Shown in pieces: positions 13,161 through 24,429 of a stretch of DNA of 64,000 nucleotides (position 1 is the first letter of the stretch; each line of letters begins with the position of its first letter). The notes below the pieces were generated by a model. It saw nothing but the letters and a program-made list of their open reading frames with translations. It searched no databases and had not been told where the DNA came from. Source of the DNA: Prorocentrum cordatum (taxonomy: Eukaryota; Sar; Dinophyceae; Prorocentrales; Prorocentraceae); NCBI GenBank assembly GCA_963575745.1, contig CAUYUJ010011270.1:124001-188000 (forward strand), in the 5' to 3' direction. The translations under genes and the position numbers were made by a program.

Positions 13161-13563
13161 CGTGTGCGTGTGCGTGTGCGTGTGCGCGTGCGTGCGCGTG
13201 TGCGTGTGCGTGTGCGTTTGCTGTGCGTGCGCGTGCGCGCGCGTGCGCGTGCGCATGCGCATGGACGCGCACGCGCGCGTGCGCGTGCGCGTGCGCGTGC
13301 GCGTTTGCGTGCGCGTGCGCGTGCGCGTGCGCGCGCGTGCGCGTGCGTGTGTGCGTGTGTGCGTGTGTGCGTGTGTGCGTGTGTGCGTGTGTGCGTGTGT
13401 GCGTGTGTGCGTGTGTGCGTATGTGAGGGCGTGCGTGTGTGCATGTGTGTGTGCGGGTGTGTGCGGGTGTGTGCGGGCGTGTGCGGGTGTGCGCGGGTTT
13501 GTGCGTGTGCGCGTGTGCGTGTGTGCGTGTGTGCGTGTGTGCGTGTGTGCGTGTGTGCGTGTG

Positions 13564-13599
<36 letters not shown>

Positions 13600-13672
13600 T
13601 GTGTGTGTGTGTGTGCGTGCGTGTGTGTGTGTGTGTGTGTGTGTGTTTGTGTGCGCGTGTGTGCGTGTGCCA
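12794..13672. repeat. Very long compound GT/GC microsatellite
   Basis: About 880 bp of almost perfect purine-pyrimidine alternation. It begins with (GT)n and GAGTGTGTAT units, moves to (GTGCGC)n, (GTGTGC)n and (GTGTGTGC)n blocks, and ends with (GTGC)n and (GT)n. Long Thr-His and Cys-Val-Arg ORFs on both strands are artefacts of it. Confidence 0.97.
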
Positions 13673-15690
13673 ATAGCGCCTGGAGTCATGTGGCTCAAGC
13701 TTGCGGCTCAAGGCCATATCGAAATCTCCCCGCCCCCTACCCAAGGCCCTACGTCGGGGCAGCCGACGCCAAGGCCCAACCATGGCCTCGGCACTGGCAT
13801 TGCGCACCAGTCACATTTCAGCGCCCCTTCCTTGTAGTTGCCGCGCCCCCTATTTCTCATTCTCATGGTTCTCTTCGACCCCCGTGCGCTCCTGTGCATG
13901 CGCCGCCGCCCGTGCTGTGCGAGGTTGCCTGGGGCCAGTCAGGGCGCTGGCACCGCCGTGCCGATCGCCCTGACCAGTGCCGCTTCGAGGACACGCCGTG
14001 CCGGCGCGGCAGCGCGGGCCGACATGGCCTCGGGGCGCGCCCATCGCCGACGTCGACGCCGACCAGCGCGACTGGCCCGGGTTGACAAACCCACCAACAC
14101 CGACGAGTGCAAGCGGGCGCAGGGCATCAACACCGCTCAGCCGATCGCCCACGTCTCTCAGTAGTGTCATTCTACTGGCGAAACTTTTGACGACAAAACG
14201 CGTTTCAACAAAATAAACGCTTAAACGCAAAATGGTCGGTATAGCGTTGGACGACTCGCGGCTGACCGAACGCGAGAACGCGAGCGCCCGCGCGATGCTC
14301 CTCGCTGCAGACTGAAGCCCCGATGGGCACCGCGATCACAGCGTTTGGCGCGAAAGGGCGCGGACCGAATTGCCTGCCAATCGCGACGTTGCGATGACGA
14401 ACCGCTGCGCCAATGACAGCGGCAGCGGTGATACATCGAACAAACACTTTGGAGCACGTGGCATTGCGACAGCGACATCAAAGGCGCCCTTACGTTCAAT
14501 GACGCATCGATGGTCGCGCAACCACGCACGAACCCCATGCGGCACTACAGCGCGCAACCGCGTGATGAGCGCAAAGTACACAAGCAAACGCGACGTGCGC
14601 GCCTGCGCACGCTAACCCACAACCATTGGCTCGCACGTGCGCGCGCATGTTCGAGGGCGATGGCATCGCCAGACGTCGCGGCGCGATGGCAACTGGCTGC
14701 GCAAATTTGCAGGTCACCGGGCGCACTTCTGAAAGTTCTTGGGGGTTTGGGGGGGCGCAAAACCACACAGAAAACCGCGCCGCGCATCCAAAGCGACGCG
14801 ATCACGCAAGCAAGGCCGCCCGCGCACGGCAAAGCGCGAACGCAAACCCAAGCTGGAAAAAACCAGCGAGGTATGGAATCGGATTGCAACGGGCGCTGGT
14901 TTTCGGGGCGCGCTAAAAACACGTCGCGCGTCGAAGCGCGACCACCAACAGTCAGCTCTGAGGCTGGGCGCCTCGCTGGAAACGGTCAGAACTCAAGAGC
15001 AGCGCCCAGGAATTGATGGACACCGCGAACGGCGGCGACAACAAACAATCGCATCCTCTCGTCGCCGCGCACCGCAAGAAGCGGCGCAGGCGACCGCGCG
15101 CGCCCGCGCCGCGCAGATTGGCGCAAGACGCGACGCATCGCAACGAAGGGATTGAAAGCCCGCTCGCGCGCGCACGCGCGCACGCCGCAAAGGTGGGGGC
15201 GCGCCCCCGCGGGCCTGCGCGCGTTCCGAAGGGCCGACAGCGCGCGCCAGCGAGGCCTGCGCACTTGGCGTCGACCCACCGCGGGGACGACGTTGACGCA
15301 GAGGGTTCTCTGGAGCCAGAATACTTTAGCCAGAATGGTCGGATCCAACATGGCAGCGGAGGGGGGCCGGCGGGGGCAGCGGGGGGGGCATGAGCGGAGG
15401 GTTTGGCGGGGCGGGGGCCGGAGGCGCAGCGAAGGGGCGCAGAGCAAAGCGCGGCGAGGGGGGGAAGGGAGTCGGAGGGGAAGGAAAGGAAGGCCGCCAC
15501 CATGCTTTCGCACGCAAAGGCGCGTGAAAACGCTTCGCGCTTCCATTTGGAGCAATTTCCCGCGTTCTCTCAGGCGGATGACATACTTGCAATTCGACGG
15601 GATATGCAATCGCACCCCGTTTGGCGCGCGCAAATGCGTCTGGCTAGTGTCATCGAGGCCGCGGCCGTGTATAAGTGACACAACAGTCGC
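13673..15690. other. GC-rich stretch without recognisable genes
   Basis: It is rich in GCGC and CGCAA words. ORFs on both strands are Arg/Ala-rich, and none shows motif order or composition that I can defend. Confidence 0.45.
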
Positions 15691-16560
15691 CCCGTCTCAA
15701 CAACCATCTGTTTGATCGTTTCAATCCACGCGCGTTCCAATCCAACGTTGGCCCAACGCTGCCCGACTGGTTCCAAAGCTGGCCCCGAGACGGCCGCGCG
15801 CGGCCCCGAGGCGGCCCGCGAGGCGCCCGCGGCGGCGCAGGAAGACCTCGCGACGGCCCCTTGGGGGGCCCCAAAAGGCGCGCCGCGACCAGCAAATTCT
15901 TTGATTCCGCACCGACAGGACCCACGAAGGACGCGCGAGGCGGCAAACGCGCGCAAGGATATCCGAGGGCCCCCCCGCCAAAGCACCGAATGACAAACGC
16001 TAGTGATCTATCCTTGCTTATCTTCAAGATGTGGAGGTCCGCACCTTTCGGGCTTCCTGGCGCCCCAGGGCGTGCTTCGAGGTCCAAAGACCACTCCGAG
16101 ACGGCCAACGATCCCCCAGGAAACCGCCCGATTGCCGGAGAAGGTCCCAAGACGGCCCAAACATAATCCGGAATTATCTAACAGCGCCCACAGTCGGCCC
16201 CGAAAGGGGTCCGCGAACAGAAAAATCATTCAATCCGCGACCGCCCAGGCGGTCCAAGAGCTCCGCAAGGGCGGTCCACGCGCTGGCCCGCAGAAGCCAA
16301 CGCCACGCATGTTTCATCGTTTGTGCCCACGTTTGAAAGATCTGTCGCGTTTGTTTTAGCGCGTTCCCGGATGGACCGCGAGACTTCTCGGGGCGCCCGA
16401 AAAAGCTTTCAGCGAGGTCCTCAACGGGGCCCCTATGACGGCCCCGAACGGCCTCAAGACGACGGAAAACGAATGCAGGGCCACGCGAGGACGCGCCAGC
16501 ATGCCTTCTGGGGGCCCAAGAAGGGGACAGCAATCCGAACATCCACGTTTCCGCCCGGAT
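15690..16560. repeat. Degenerate repeat of GGCCCCGAGACGGCC / CCCAGGAAACCGCC type words
   Basis: Loosely repeated CCCCGAGGCGGCC, AAGACGGCCCC and GGGGCCCCAAAAGG words. On the minus strand they translate as G-R-L-G-A/W-G-P-P runs, i.e. as repeat rather than gene. They look like the reverse complement of the degenerate family at about 1 and 2.6-3.1 kb. Confidence 0.5.
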
Positions 16561-17879
16561 GTGCCCCAGGAAGCAATGAAAGGTGCCATAGAAGCCCCCG
16601 CGGGGCTATCCACAAAACCCCCACGATGCCGCAACGAAAACCTACGAGGCCCCACAACTCCCCCCAAGGGTGTTTCGCAGAGGCTTCTGCGAAAGCCTCG
16701 GCAATCGACTACAAAGTGCCAGCCAACAACCATGAAACTCACGATCCACAACTCACGCGCGGCGGCGGCGCTTGCCGTAGGCAACCGAATGAGATTGCCC
16801 CCCTTCGTGTCGGGTAAACCTGGGCCTCTGGCCCCCTCGAGCGGCGGCGGCCTACCCCCCTGCGAGCGCTGGCGCGCGACGGGCAGAGCCGCGGCCACCG
16901 CCGCGCTTGCGCTCAGGCGCTCGGGGGGGGGGAGTGGACGGGGGCAAGGAATGAGAATGCGGGAAGGAGGGGCGGAATGTTGTTCCCCGTGTCCTAAGAT
17001 GCGGCTCTTGTTATTACTTGGACGCCTCCTACTCCTCCTTTCTTCTTCGCGTCCGTCTCCTCCCCTCCCCTCTTCATGCCCGCGACTTACTCGCGCACAG
17101 ACTGACTCGCACTCCTCATGCACAAACTTACTCACACACTGCCGAGTCTTGAGATTACAGAGTGATTATTTGAGACTCCGCCGAACCCCTCAAAAAATCC
17201 CAAATAATATCCACAGATACCCAACATAACTCCAACAAGGCCCCCAGGGACATGGATCACATCGCTGTGAATCGATTCGCCTCCAAGGGGCGCCATGGGA
17301 AATCTCATGGCGTTCTCTGGATACCCGTATGTGGCCTCGCTTCAGCGCGGAACAAACTCGAACCACTGCTCGTGTCACGGGAGCACACACACACACACTG
17401 GTTCGCGTCACGAAGGCGCGCTGTACAATCACCCAGCGCCATGACGTCCCCCATCGAACACAAAACCTGAGACAATGCGGGGCCATTGTGCAAATTACCA
17501 TATCCACCAATGCACCCAATGACATTTTGTCAAACCTCAACTGTCCGAAACCATGCGTCTACCACGCGCCAGCAAAAAACTTTTGTGAAAACGCAACTGT
17601 CCAAAACGAGTTTCCCGGGCAATTGAGATCGCGGTTCTGATGTCTCGAATCTCATGTCGCCGTTTTCCTTCACCATCCGCCACAACATTGCGGAACCGCA
17701 GCTGTTCCTAACAATTGCTTCTCTGAGCTTCCTCACCGCCAGGCTAACCAAACAACGCGGATATGAAACGCCCTGCCACCAAACCAAACAATTTACAACT
17801 TAGCCTGGCGAGTGACCCAGCCGCATACAACTGCGGGCTCCCTATGGGGCCGCGGACCGTGTGAGGGGTGCGTCCATGT
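16561..17879. other. Gene-poor stretch
   Basis: Nothing supportable. 17,150-17,800 is less GC-rich and includes a short (CA)n tract at about 17,385-17,399. Confidence 0.5.
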
Positions 17880-18660
17880 GACGCGGCGCCGCCAAGTGGA
17901 CCATGCTACTGGGGCCTTCGGTGGGCGCCCCTGTGGGTCCACGAACCGCGCGCTGGGCTTTTGGCCGCGCGATGTGTGAACGCCGTCTGCGGGGCGCCGC
18001 GCGATTTGTTAAGACCGCCTGTGGCACTTTTGGCCGGAGGATTTGTTAGCGCCGTCTGCGGGGCTTCTGGCGGCACGATGTGTTCGCACCCTGGGCGCCG
18101 CGCGATTCGTTAACACCTGGGCGCCGCGCGATCTGGCCACAACCTGGGCGCCGCACAATTCGTTGGTCTGGAACAGACTGGGCGCCGCACGATTTGTTAA
18201 CGCCGTCTGCGTAGCTTTGGCCACACGATTTGTTAACATTGTTTCCGGCGGAGGCGTGCGACAACGCTACCATCGCGTGTCGCAACGCCACTCCCGCGCG
18301 CGAAGTGCACGCCCAGCTGGGGCGGCGCCGCCATGTGGACCCTGCAACTGCAGCCTTCGGTGGAAGTCCACGTGGGGCCACGAACCGTGATGATGCGTGC
18401 GCCCACATAAGGCGCCGCCGCCATGTGGGCCCTGCCACTGGGGCCTTCCTCGAACTCCATGTGGGGCCACGGACCGCGTCAAGTCTGCGCCCGCATGGCG
18501 CGGAGCCGCCATGTGGACGCTGCCGCCGAAGTCAGCGGTGGAGATCCCTATGGGGCCGCAAACCGCGTGATGGGCGCGCTCAAGTGGAGCAGCGTCGCCA
18601 TGTGGACCCTGCCATTGGGGCCCCCGGTGGAACTCCCGAGGGGGCCTCGGGGCGCTGCGT
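17880..18660. repeat. Satellite array: about 88-90-bp units, with an inner short-period repeat (17,950-18,245)
   Basis: The anchor GCCGCCATGTGGACCCTGCC recurs at 18,327, 18,417, 18,505 and 18,594 (spacing 90, 88, 89), with a related start at 17,888. Each unit continues through GGGGCCTTCGGTGGA, CCATGTGGGGCCACGAACCG and GTGCGCCCA. Between 17,950 and 18,245 a second family of roughly 26-34-bp units (GGGCGCCGCGCGATTTGTTAA and variants) interrupts it. The same 88-bp family reappears at 20,400-20,740. Confidence 0.85.
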
Positions 18661-18699
18661 TGGGCGCGCCGAAACAAAGAAATTACACGAGCACGGGCA

Positions 18700-18940
18700 G
18701 GGACGAACAAAAACGGGAAAGAGTGAGGACGGAGGAGGAGGAGGAGGACGAGGAAGGGAGATGGGGAAGGGTTGCGATGGGGCAGGAAAAGGGGGGGACG
18801 AGTTAGTAGGGAGAGGGGAAGATATGAAAAAGAGGGAAGTTGGGCCAGGGAGGGGGAAGGCCAAGGAAAAAGGAGAGGGATGGGGCAGGGGGGCGGTGGA
18901 CGAGTTAGTAGGGAGGGGGAAGGGCGGGTGATAAAGGGAG
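18700..18940 (+). repeat. GA-rich tract with internal duplication
   Basis: Purine-rich sequence in which GGACGAGTTAGTAGGGAG occurs twice, at about 18,796 and 18,899. ORFs through it are G/E/K/R-rich artefacts. Confidence 0.7.
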
Positions 18941-20149
18941 AGGGTTGGGATACGAGGGGCAACCATGAAACAGAGTTGCAACCGGCAACCCCAACTTGTC
19001 CGAAGCAGGGCCCAGATTTCTCCGCGACGCCCCTGGGAGACTCCCGCGAGTGCCACCTGAAGGCCCACGCCGCCGCCGAAAACGTCAACAGGGCCTTGCA
19101 AGTTTTGCGCGAAAGCCCACAGGGCATCTTGGAAATCCCCTCACCCCCCCCAAAAAAAAACTGCACCAACATCCACGAGGCTTGCGACCCGGAGCGCAGG
19201 CGCGGCGGCGGGGTTTGCCACAGGCATCGGAATACCAACGCCTTCACACACACCCGAATCTCCCCCGGGAGCTTCCTGGGGCGAGCTCCACGCGGTGCCC
19301 CCCCCGGCCGAACGACGCCCCCCCCCGAGGGGCTGGGCCAAGCAAGCTGAAGTCGGGGATGCCCGCCACGGCGTCCCCTCGCCCTCTTCCTCCTCCTCAT
19401 CTTCTTCCTCCTCCTCCTGCCAATCTCCCCCCCCCCCCCGCCGCGCCGCCATGTCCCCCCCCCCCCCTTCGCCGCATAATGCTACTGCGCGCCCGTTAGG
19501 ACCGCGAATCGCCCGGCGCACGCGGCGCGACCTCGTGAATGCACCAGGCCGCTTCGACAAACAGCCCAACCAAACTGACCGACAAAATGCCCACCCGGAC
19601 CGTCGGGCAAAATTGCCGCGGGCTCCAAGGGGGGTGCATCCTAACTGTGAACTTACAATGAATCCGCCCCGCAGCGAAAGCCAGGAACGATTTTGTCGCG
19701 ACACGTTCCTGGGTCGGTCCGTTTTTTGTCGCGGCCGTCGTTTTTTTTTTTTTTTTGTCGGACCACCTCTTCTTTTTTGTCTGCCCATTTTGTCGGGCCG
19801 ATTTGTTTTTGTAGGATTTGTGTGTTTGTGTTGGGGCGGTTTGGTTTTTGTCGGCCAATTCTGCCGGGGCAATCGTTTTTTGTCGGCTGGGCGCCGCCCG
19901 CGACGCATAGATGCAGGGGGGCAGACGGGTCGAATGGCAGCAAGGGCGCACGTGCGCAACGCAGAAGGAGAACAAGAAGGGACGCGAACCAGGGCAAGGC
20001 AAGAACAGCACGGGGGGAGGGGAAAGGGGCGGCAAGAGCGGATGCTGACGAAAGGAGAAAGACACTTGTTCGTAGAATACGTGCCCCGACGGATCCACGC
20101 ACAGGGGGCGCCGAAATGATCGCGGCACCTTTGGCCTCCAGTCTGTAAC
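18941..20149. other. Gene-poor stretch with homopolymer runs and TTTTTGTCGG-type repeats
   Basis: C runs lie at about 19,430-19,470. From 19,690 to 19,890 the plus strand repeats the word TTTTTTGTCGG with variable spacing. Around 19,555-19,610 the complementary word CCGACAAA appears, giving a loose inverted arrangement. No gene is supported. Confidence 0.55.
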
Positions 20150-20960
20150 CTCGACGCCAGCGTCACAAGCGTACGCAGGATGCTCTGTGAGCACAGTGCC
20201 CATGAAGTCCGCCCCGCGCGTGACGCAGGACGCAGGCGATGTAACTCAACTCCGTTGCGCCTAGAAGCGGGCGGCCACGTATGTCAAGAAGTTCAATGTG
20301 CCCCTCGCGGTCGCCCACGGGGCCTCGCAAAGGCCTGTTAGGACCAGGGCAAAAAATAAGCCTGGCGAAATAACCAACCACATGCAGCTGCGGATGCCAT
20401 GTGGGACCGCGATTGCGCGGGGAGCGCGCCAAGGTGGGGCGGCGCCGCCATGTGGACCGCGCCACCGGGGCCTCCGGTGGAACTCCATGCGGGGCCACGA
20501 ACCGAGTGAATGGTGCGCCCAAATTTGGCGCAGCCGCCATGTAGACCCTGCCGCTGGAGCCGTCGGTGGAGCTCCATGTGGGGCCACGAACCGTGCGAGG
20601 GGTGCGCCCACATGGGCGGCGCCGCCATGGGGCCATGCCGCTGGGGCCTTCGGTGGGCCTCCATGTGGGACCGCGAAACGCGAGAGGGGTACGCCCAAAC
20701 GAGGCGGCGCCGCCACGTGGACCTCGATCCAGCATGGATTCTGGCAGATCGGCGGGCCTGGCGAAAGCATAAAAAGGTATCCAAGAATTTCGGGTTTTGT
20801 CCGAGCGCATCGATATCCTCCTGCGTGAATGCATAATCTTCCTCGCAATCATGGTCGGCCCACACGGCGCAGAAATAATTGCCCTTCATGGTCCACTCGC
20901 GCGCCAGTCTATCAGCAGCTACCTGGTGTAGCGGGAGCTCTTCTGTTTCAGGAACCCGTA
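20150..20960 (-). CDS. Candidate exons of an unrecognised protein, flanking satellite DNA
   Basis: Two minus-strand segments have natural-looking composition. The first (about 20,960 to 20,758) reads WTMKGNYFCAVWADHDCEED and FTQEDIDALGQNPKFLDTF, ending CFRQ at CAG|GC, a possible GC donor. The second (about 20,335 to 20,165) reads GPVGDREGHIELLDIRGRP and LLGATELSYIACVL, preceded by a TCCTAACAG acceptor-like word. The 88-bp satellite (20,400-20,740) lies between, as expected if it sits in an intron. Splice phase does not join cleanly with these exact borders, so either the borders are wrong or the gene is broken. No family recognised. Confidence 0.3.
20400..20740. repeat. Second array of the 88-bp satellite
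   Basis: The GCCGCCA anchor recurs at 20,444, 20,533, 20,621 and 20,709 (spacing 89, 88, 88). The same internal words GGGGCCTTCGGTGG and CATGTGGGGCCACGAACCG occur as at 18.3-18.6 kb. Confidence 0.85.
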
Positions 20961-21154
20961 CTGGCCGCAAAAGTTCACAGGGAGGCCCGCGTTTGCAAAC
21001 ACGGCAGCACAATGTGCTGTGCCCCTGCCCGCCGCCACGTTGCCGACGCCGCCCCGCTGTCTCACGCGAAAGTACGTCTCGTCTCTGTTTGGGTTGTGGA
21101 ATTCTGCTCGCTTCTGAAGGATGTCGGCCCCAATTGCTTCGCACTGCTGACTTC

Positions 21155-21830
21155 GCGGCCGCTTTGTGGGGAGATCTCAAGCGGTTTGCCTGTTCCCTGC
21201 CCCGGCATCCCTCGATTTCGGAGCAGATTTGGAGGCTGCCCCGAGCGAGGCGCTCATTTTCACCCCCTCTATGGGGGCCGCCAGGGGAAATCCCCCGGCC
21301 CCGTTCGCGGCCGTTTTGCGGGGATGTCTCAAACGGTTTGCCTGTTTTCTGTCCAGCAGAGCCTGCGTCGATCACGTGCAAGAACCAGCCGAACGACCAA
21401 AAAATGCAGCTAGCAATTGGCGCCCCCGGCTCGCCAGCCGAACGACCGGCAAATGCAGCTCTCGGCGCCCCCAGCTCGCTGGCCGAACGACCGGTCTATG
21501 CAGTTGTTGGCGCCCTCCAGGTCCCAGCACCCTTCGCTTTCGGAGCAGATTTGGAGGATGTCTCGAGTGAGGCTCTCATTTCCACCCCCCATAAAGGGGG
21601 GGCCGCCAATGGTTATCTCACGGTCCCGTTCGCGGCCGTTCTGTGGGGGCGTCTTCAGGGGGCCGCTTGTTTTCTGCCCCGACATATTTCGCTTTCGGAG
21701 CAGATTTGGAGGATGTCTCGAGCGAGGCGCTCATTTTTCACTCCCCTAAGGGGAGCCGCCAGGGGTCATCTCCCGGCCCCGTTCGCGGCCGTTTTGCGGG
21801 GATGTCTCAAGCGGTTTGCCTGTTTTTACC
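21155..21830. repeat. Long tandem repeat (about 155 bp) with nested 45-49-bp repeat
   Basis: The word TTCGGAGCAGATTTGGAGG starts at 21,217, 21,539 and 21,694. Each copy is followed by GAGCGAGGCGCTCATTTT-like text, GCCGCCAGGGG, CCCGTTCGCGGCCGTT and CTCAAGCGGTTTGCCTGTTT. The first spacing is longer because three units (starts about 21,385, 21,434, 21,479) of a CAGCCGAACGACCGG…ATGCAG element are embedded. Spacing of the last two copies is 155 bp. Confidence 0.85.
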
Positions 21831-21937
21831 TAACAGCTTGTGCTGATAGGTTCTAGTAGGGTCAAAAGAGAGCATCATGACACTCCAGGGGGGTCCGGGC
21901 GGAAGCCGGCAGAAACCGGGAGAATCAGGCGGAGCTC

Positions 21938-22250
21938 ATTCCGTGCGCGCAGGTACGCGCGGGAGCCACCTCGGCGCTATCGGAGGTGCGTTCCGTACGC
22001 GCAGGCACGCGCGGGAGCCACCTCGGCGCCATCGGAGGTGCGTTCCGTGCGTGCAGGTACGCACGGGAGCCACCTCGGCGCCATCGGAGGTGCGTTCCGT
22101 GCGTGCAGGTACGCACGGGAACCACCTCGGCGCCATCGGAGAAGCGCTCCGTGCGCGCAGGTACGCACGGGAGCCACCTCGGCGCCATCGGCGGTGAGTT
22201 CCGTGGGCGCAGGCACGCGCGGGAGCCACCTCGGCGCCATCGGAGGCGCG
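21938..22250 (+). repeat. Exact-period 52-bp tandem repeat, six units
   Basis: The word GCCACCTCGGCGC starts at 21,965, 22,017, 22,069, (A-variant) 22,121, 22,173 and 22,225, always 52 bp apart. Each unit holds GCAGGTACGC or GCAGGCACGC, a splice-donor-like word. In units 3 and 4 it lies in an 8-bp-arm hairpin (CCGTGCGT…ACGCACGG). The period is not a multiple of three, so the ORFs through it are artefacts. Confidence 0.92.
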
Positions 22251-22535
22251 GCTGAGGCTGAGGCAGGCTGAGGCTGAGGCTGAGGCTGAGGCTGAGGCCG
22301 AGGCCGAGGCCGATGCAGGCTGAGGCTGATGCAGGCTGAGGCAGCAGGAGTATGCGGGAAGGCAGCAGGCTGAGGCTGAGGCAGGCTGAGGCTGAGGCTG
22401 AGGCTGATGCAGGCTGAGGCCGAGGCGGGCTGAGGCCGAAGGGGTATGCGGGAGCGCAGCAGGCTGAGACTGACGCAGGCTGAGGCTGAGACTGAGGCTG
22501 ATGCAGGCTGAGGCTGAGGCAGGCTGAGCTGACTT
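22250..22535 (+). repeat. Degenerate (GGCTGA)n repeat
   Basis: GAGGCTGAGGCTGAGGC with frequent TGCAGGCTGAGGC variants, forming 6- and 12-bp periodicity over about 280 bp. Confidence 0.9.
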
Positions 22536-23108
22536 GTCCTGCGGAGCTCCAGTGTCGCAGAAGATGCATCTGTAGCTTCCTCGTCGCATTAGGGGCTCCA
22601 GCGTCACCGAATTTGCCCCTTTACCGTCGCTGTCGTGCCGCGGGGCGCTTCAGCGGGCAATCGTGCGCATGAAGTACGCCACGCGCCTGCGCGCTCGCGA
22701 AGAGGGCCAGGGCGCCCTGTCGCCTGCGGGCGACCGCGCGGGCTAGCCCCCGCAACAGCCAAAAAGGGCATGCCCGCGCGCCGGGCAAAGCCTAAAAGGG
22801 CTTTCGTCTGCCTGTTCCTTGCCTCCCGCTCTCCTCCTTCTTCTTTCGTCGACGTCAGAACCCCCGCCCCCCATGGCGCCCCCCGCTGGCTTGGGTGGCC
22901 TACTCAGGACGCGGGGGGGGATCGGGGGCGGGGTCGTTGCCGCGGCTGGTGCCTCGTTTTCACGACGGGGAGGAAGGGCGCACCGTTCCCTCGGATGGGC
23001 GCATCCCCCCTCCAGGGGCCTCCGAGCCCTCCCTCTCCGTCCTTTCCTTCTCCTCTCCTCCTCGGACTTCGACGCCTTTGGCGTCTCCGACGATCCCCTT
23101 GGGGAAAT

Positions 23109-23547
<439 letters not shown>

Positions 23548-23559
23548 CCACTTCGTGTT

Positions 23560-23695
23560 CGTCGAGTTCCCAGAACTCCATTCCCGGGCCACGTAGTTCC
23601 CAAAACTCCATTCCAGGGATAATTTTGAATGCCCGGAGCCAACTGCAGGAAACTTCGTGTTCATCGATTTCACAGAACTCCATTCCCGGGCTACC
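23560..23695 (-). repeat. Short interspersed repeat, three copies of GGAATGGAGTTNTG
   Basis: The minus strand repeats GGGAATGGAGTTCTGGGAA-like units at about 23,585, 23,612 and 23,685. They translate as PGMEFWELDEHEV and variants. Function unknown. Confidence 0.6.
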
Positions 23696-23827
23696 TTTTG
23701 CTTGCCGCCCTTGTGTTCTTAGCGCTATTACTGAGGCGTTCGAAGCCTCCCGCGCTCTTAATGCAATCCAATTTCCCCTCTGCCTCTGATAGCCGTCTTT
23801 GGTCCAGAACGTGTCTCCGACATTCCA

Positions 23828-24247
23828 ATGCCCCTCGCCACCAGGTGCCTGTCCTGCGCAGTCTACATTGCAATGGCCTTCGCCTCGCCGCGAGACTCGC
23901 CCCCATCTTCGGCCTCCCGCGGCGCCTCTCAGCCTGCGGGGAGGGGCCGAGGCGCGTCTGCGGCCGCGCCTGCTCGCGCTACTCCTCCTCAGCCTGAGTC
24001 TTTCACGGTCGCCTCCTTTAACTTCGGGTTCGAGCAGCCAATGATGTCCGGAAAGAGGTCCAGCACCGGCTGCGCCAACTTTGGGCGGGTGCGCGCCACG
24101 ATCGTCGAGGACGCTGATGCTAACCTCTTCTTTGCGTGCGAAGTCGGCGCGTTTCGTCAGGGCCTGAGCAAAGCAAAAACCCACGAGGATGACATCCTGA
24201 AGAAGCCGTTCGGCGACAGCGTTCGCTTCTCCGAGGTCGACAACTGA
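23828..24247 (+). pseudogene. Endonuclease/exonuclease/phosphatase (EEP)-like domain, 5' fragment
   Basis: A 139-codon frame whose second half reads FTVASFNFGFEQPMMSGKR, then NFGRVRATIVEDADANLFFA and CEVGAFRQGLSKAK, ending FGDSVRFSEVDN. This matches the first blocks of the Mg-dependent EEP fold: the Asn of S-F-N-x-G and the Glu of (C)-E-x-G. I recall this form from dinoflagellate mobile-element proteins. The remaining EEP motifs (GDxN, SDH) are missing because the frame stops at 24,247 just before another fragment. The N-terminal 60 residues are Ala/Pro/Ser-rich. The start could be the Met at 23,828 or the one at 23,872. Probably a truncated element remnant. Confidence 0.55.
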
Positions 24248-24248
24248 C

Positions 24249-24424
24249 TTCGACAAGATGCGCGCGGGGCCCAACGTCGGCGCTACTGGAAAAATGCCGG
24301 GGCTGCTGCCGCTCTTCCTCGGCATGGAGTTCATCCTGACGGAGTCCGTCTTGCCGCCTAAGTACGTCCGCGGCGCGCCAGGCAAGGTGGTGGGCAAAGA
24401 GCAGCACGCTCTGGAGCCTCCGGT
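24249..24424 (+). pseudogene. Helicase-like protein fragment (PIF1/Helitron-helicase type of dinoflagellates)
   Basis: In the frame one base off the EEP fragment the sequence reads ATGKMPGLLPLFLGMEFILT, ESVLPPKYVRGAPGKVVG and EQHALEPP. I recall this block (LP.fLGMe.iLTes.LPPk.vRG…VVGiE.H..EPP) from PIF1-like helicase ORFs that are repetitive in dinoflagellates. The P-loop and other helicase motifs are absent, so it is only a fragment. It overlaps the truncated end of the minus-strand copia element, so the junction of the two lies at roughly 24,425-24,470. Confidence 0.45.
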
Positions 24425-24429
24425 GGAGG

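Noticed and set aside
13850-15503. Numerous Arg/Ala-rich ORFs on both strands
   Set aside because: Mutually overlapping and of equal quality on both strands, as expected from high GC alone.
15700-17135. Minus-strand ORFs rich in Gly-Arg-Leu-Gly and Trp-Gly-Pro
   Set aside because: They mirror a degenerate DNA repeat; similar strings appear in several frames and at other repeat sites.
21938-22250. Regularly spaced 52-bp repeats as a possible CRISPR array
   Set aside because: The whole unit repeats, with no unique spacers, and there are no cas-like genes; the DNA is eukaryotic in character.
21877-22271. Repeat protein predicted over the 52-bp array
   Set aside because: The unit length is not a multiple of three, so the apparent repeat protein is an accident of open frames.
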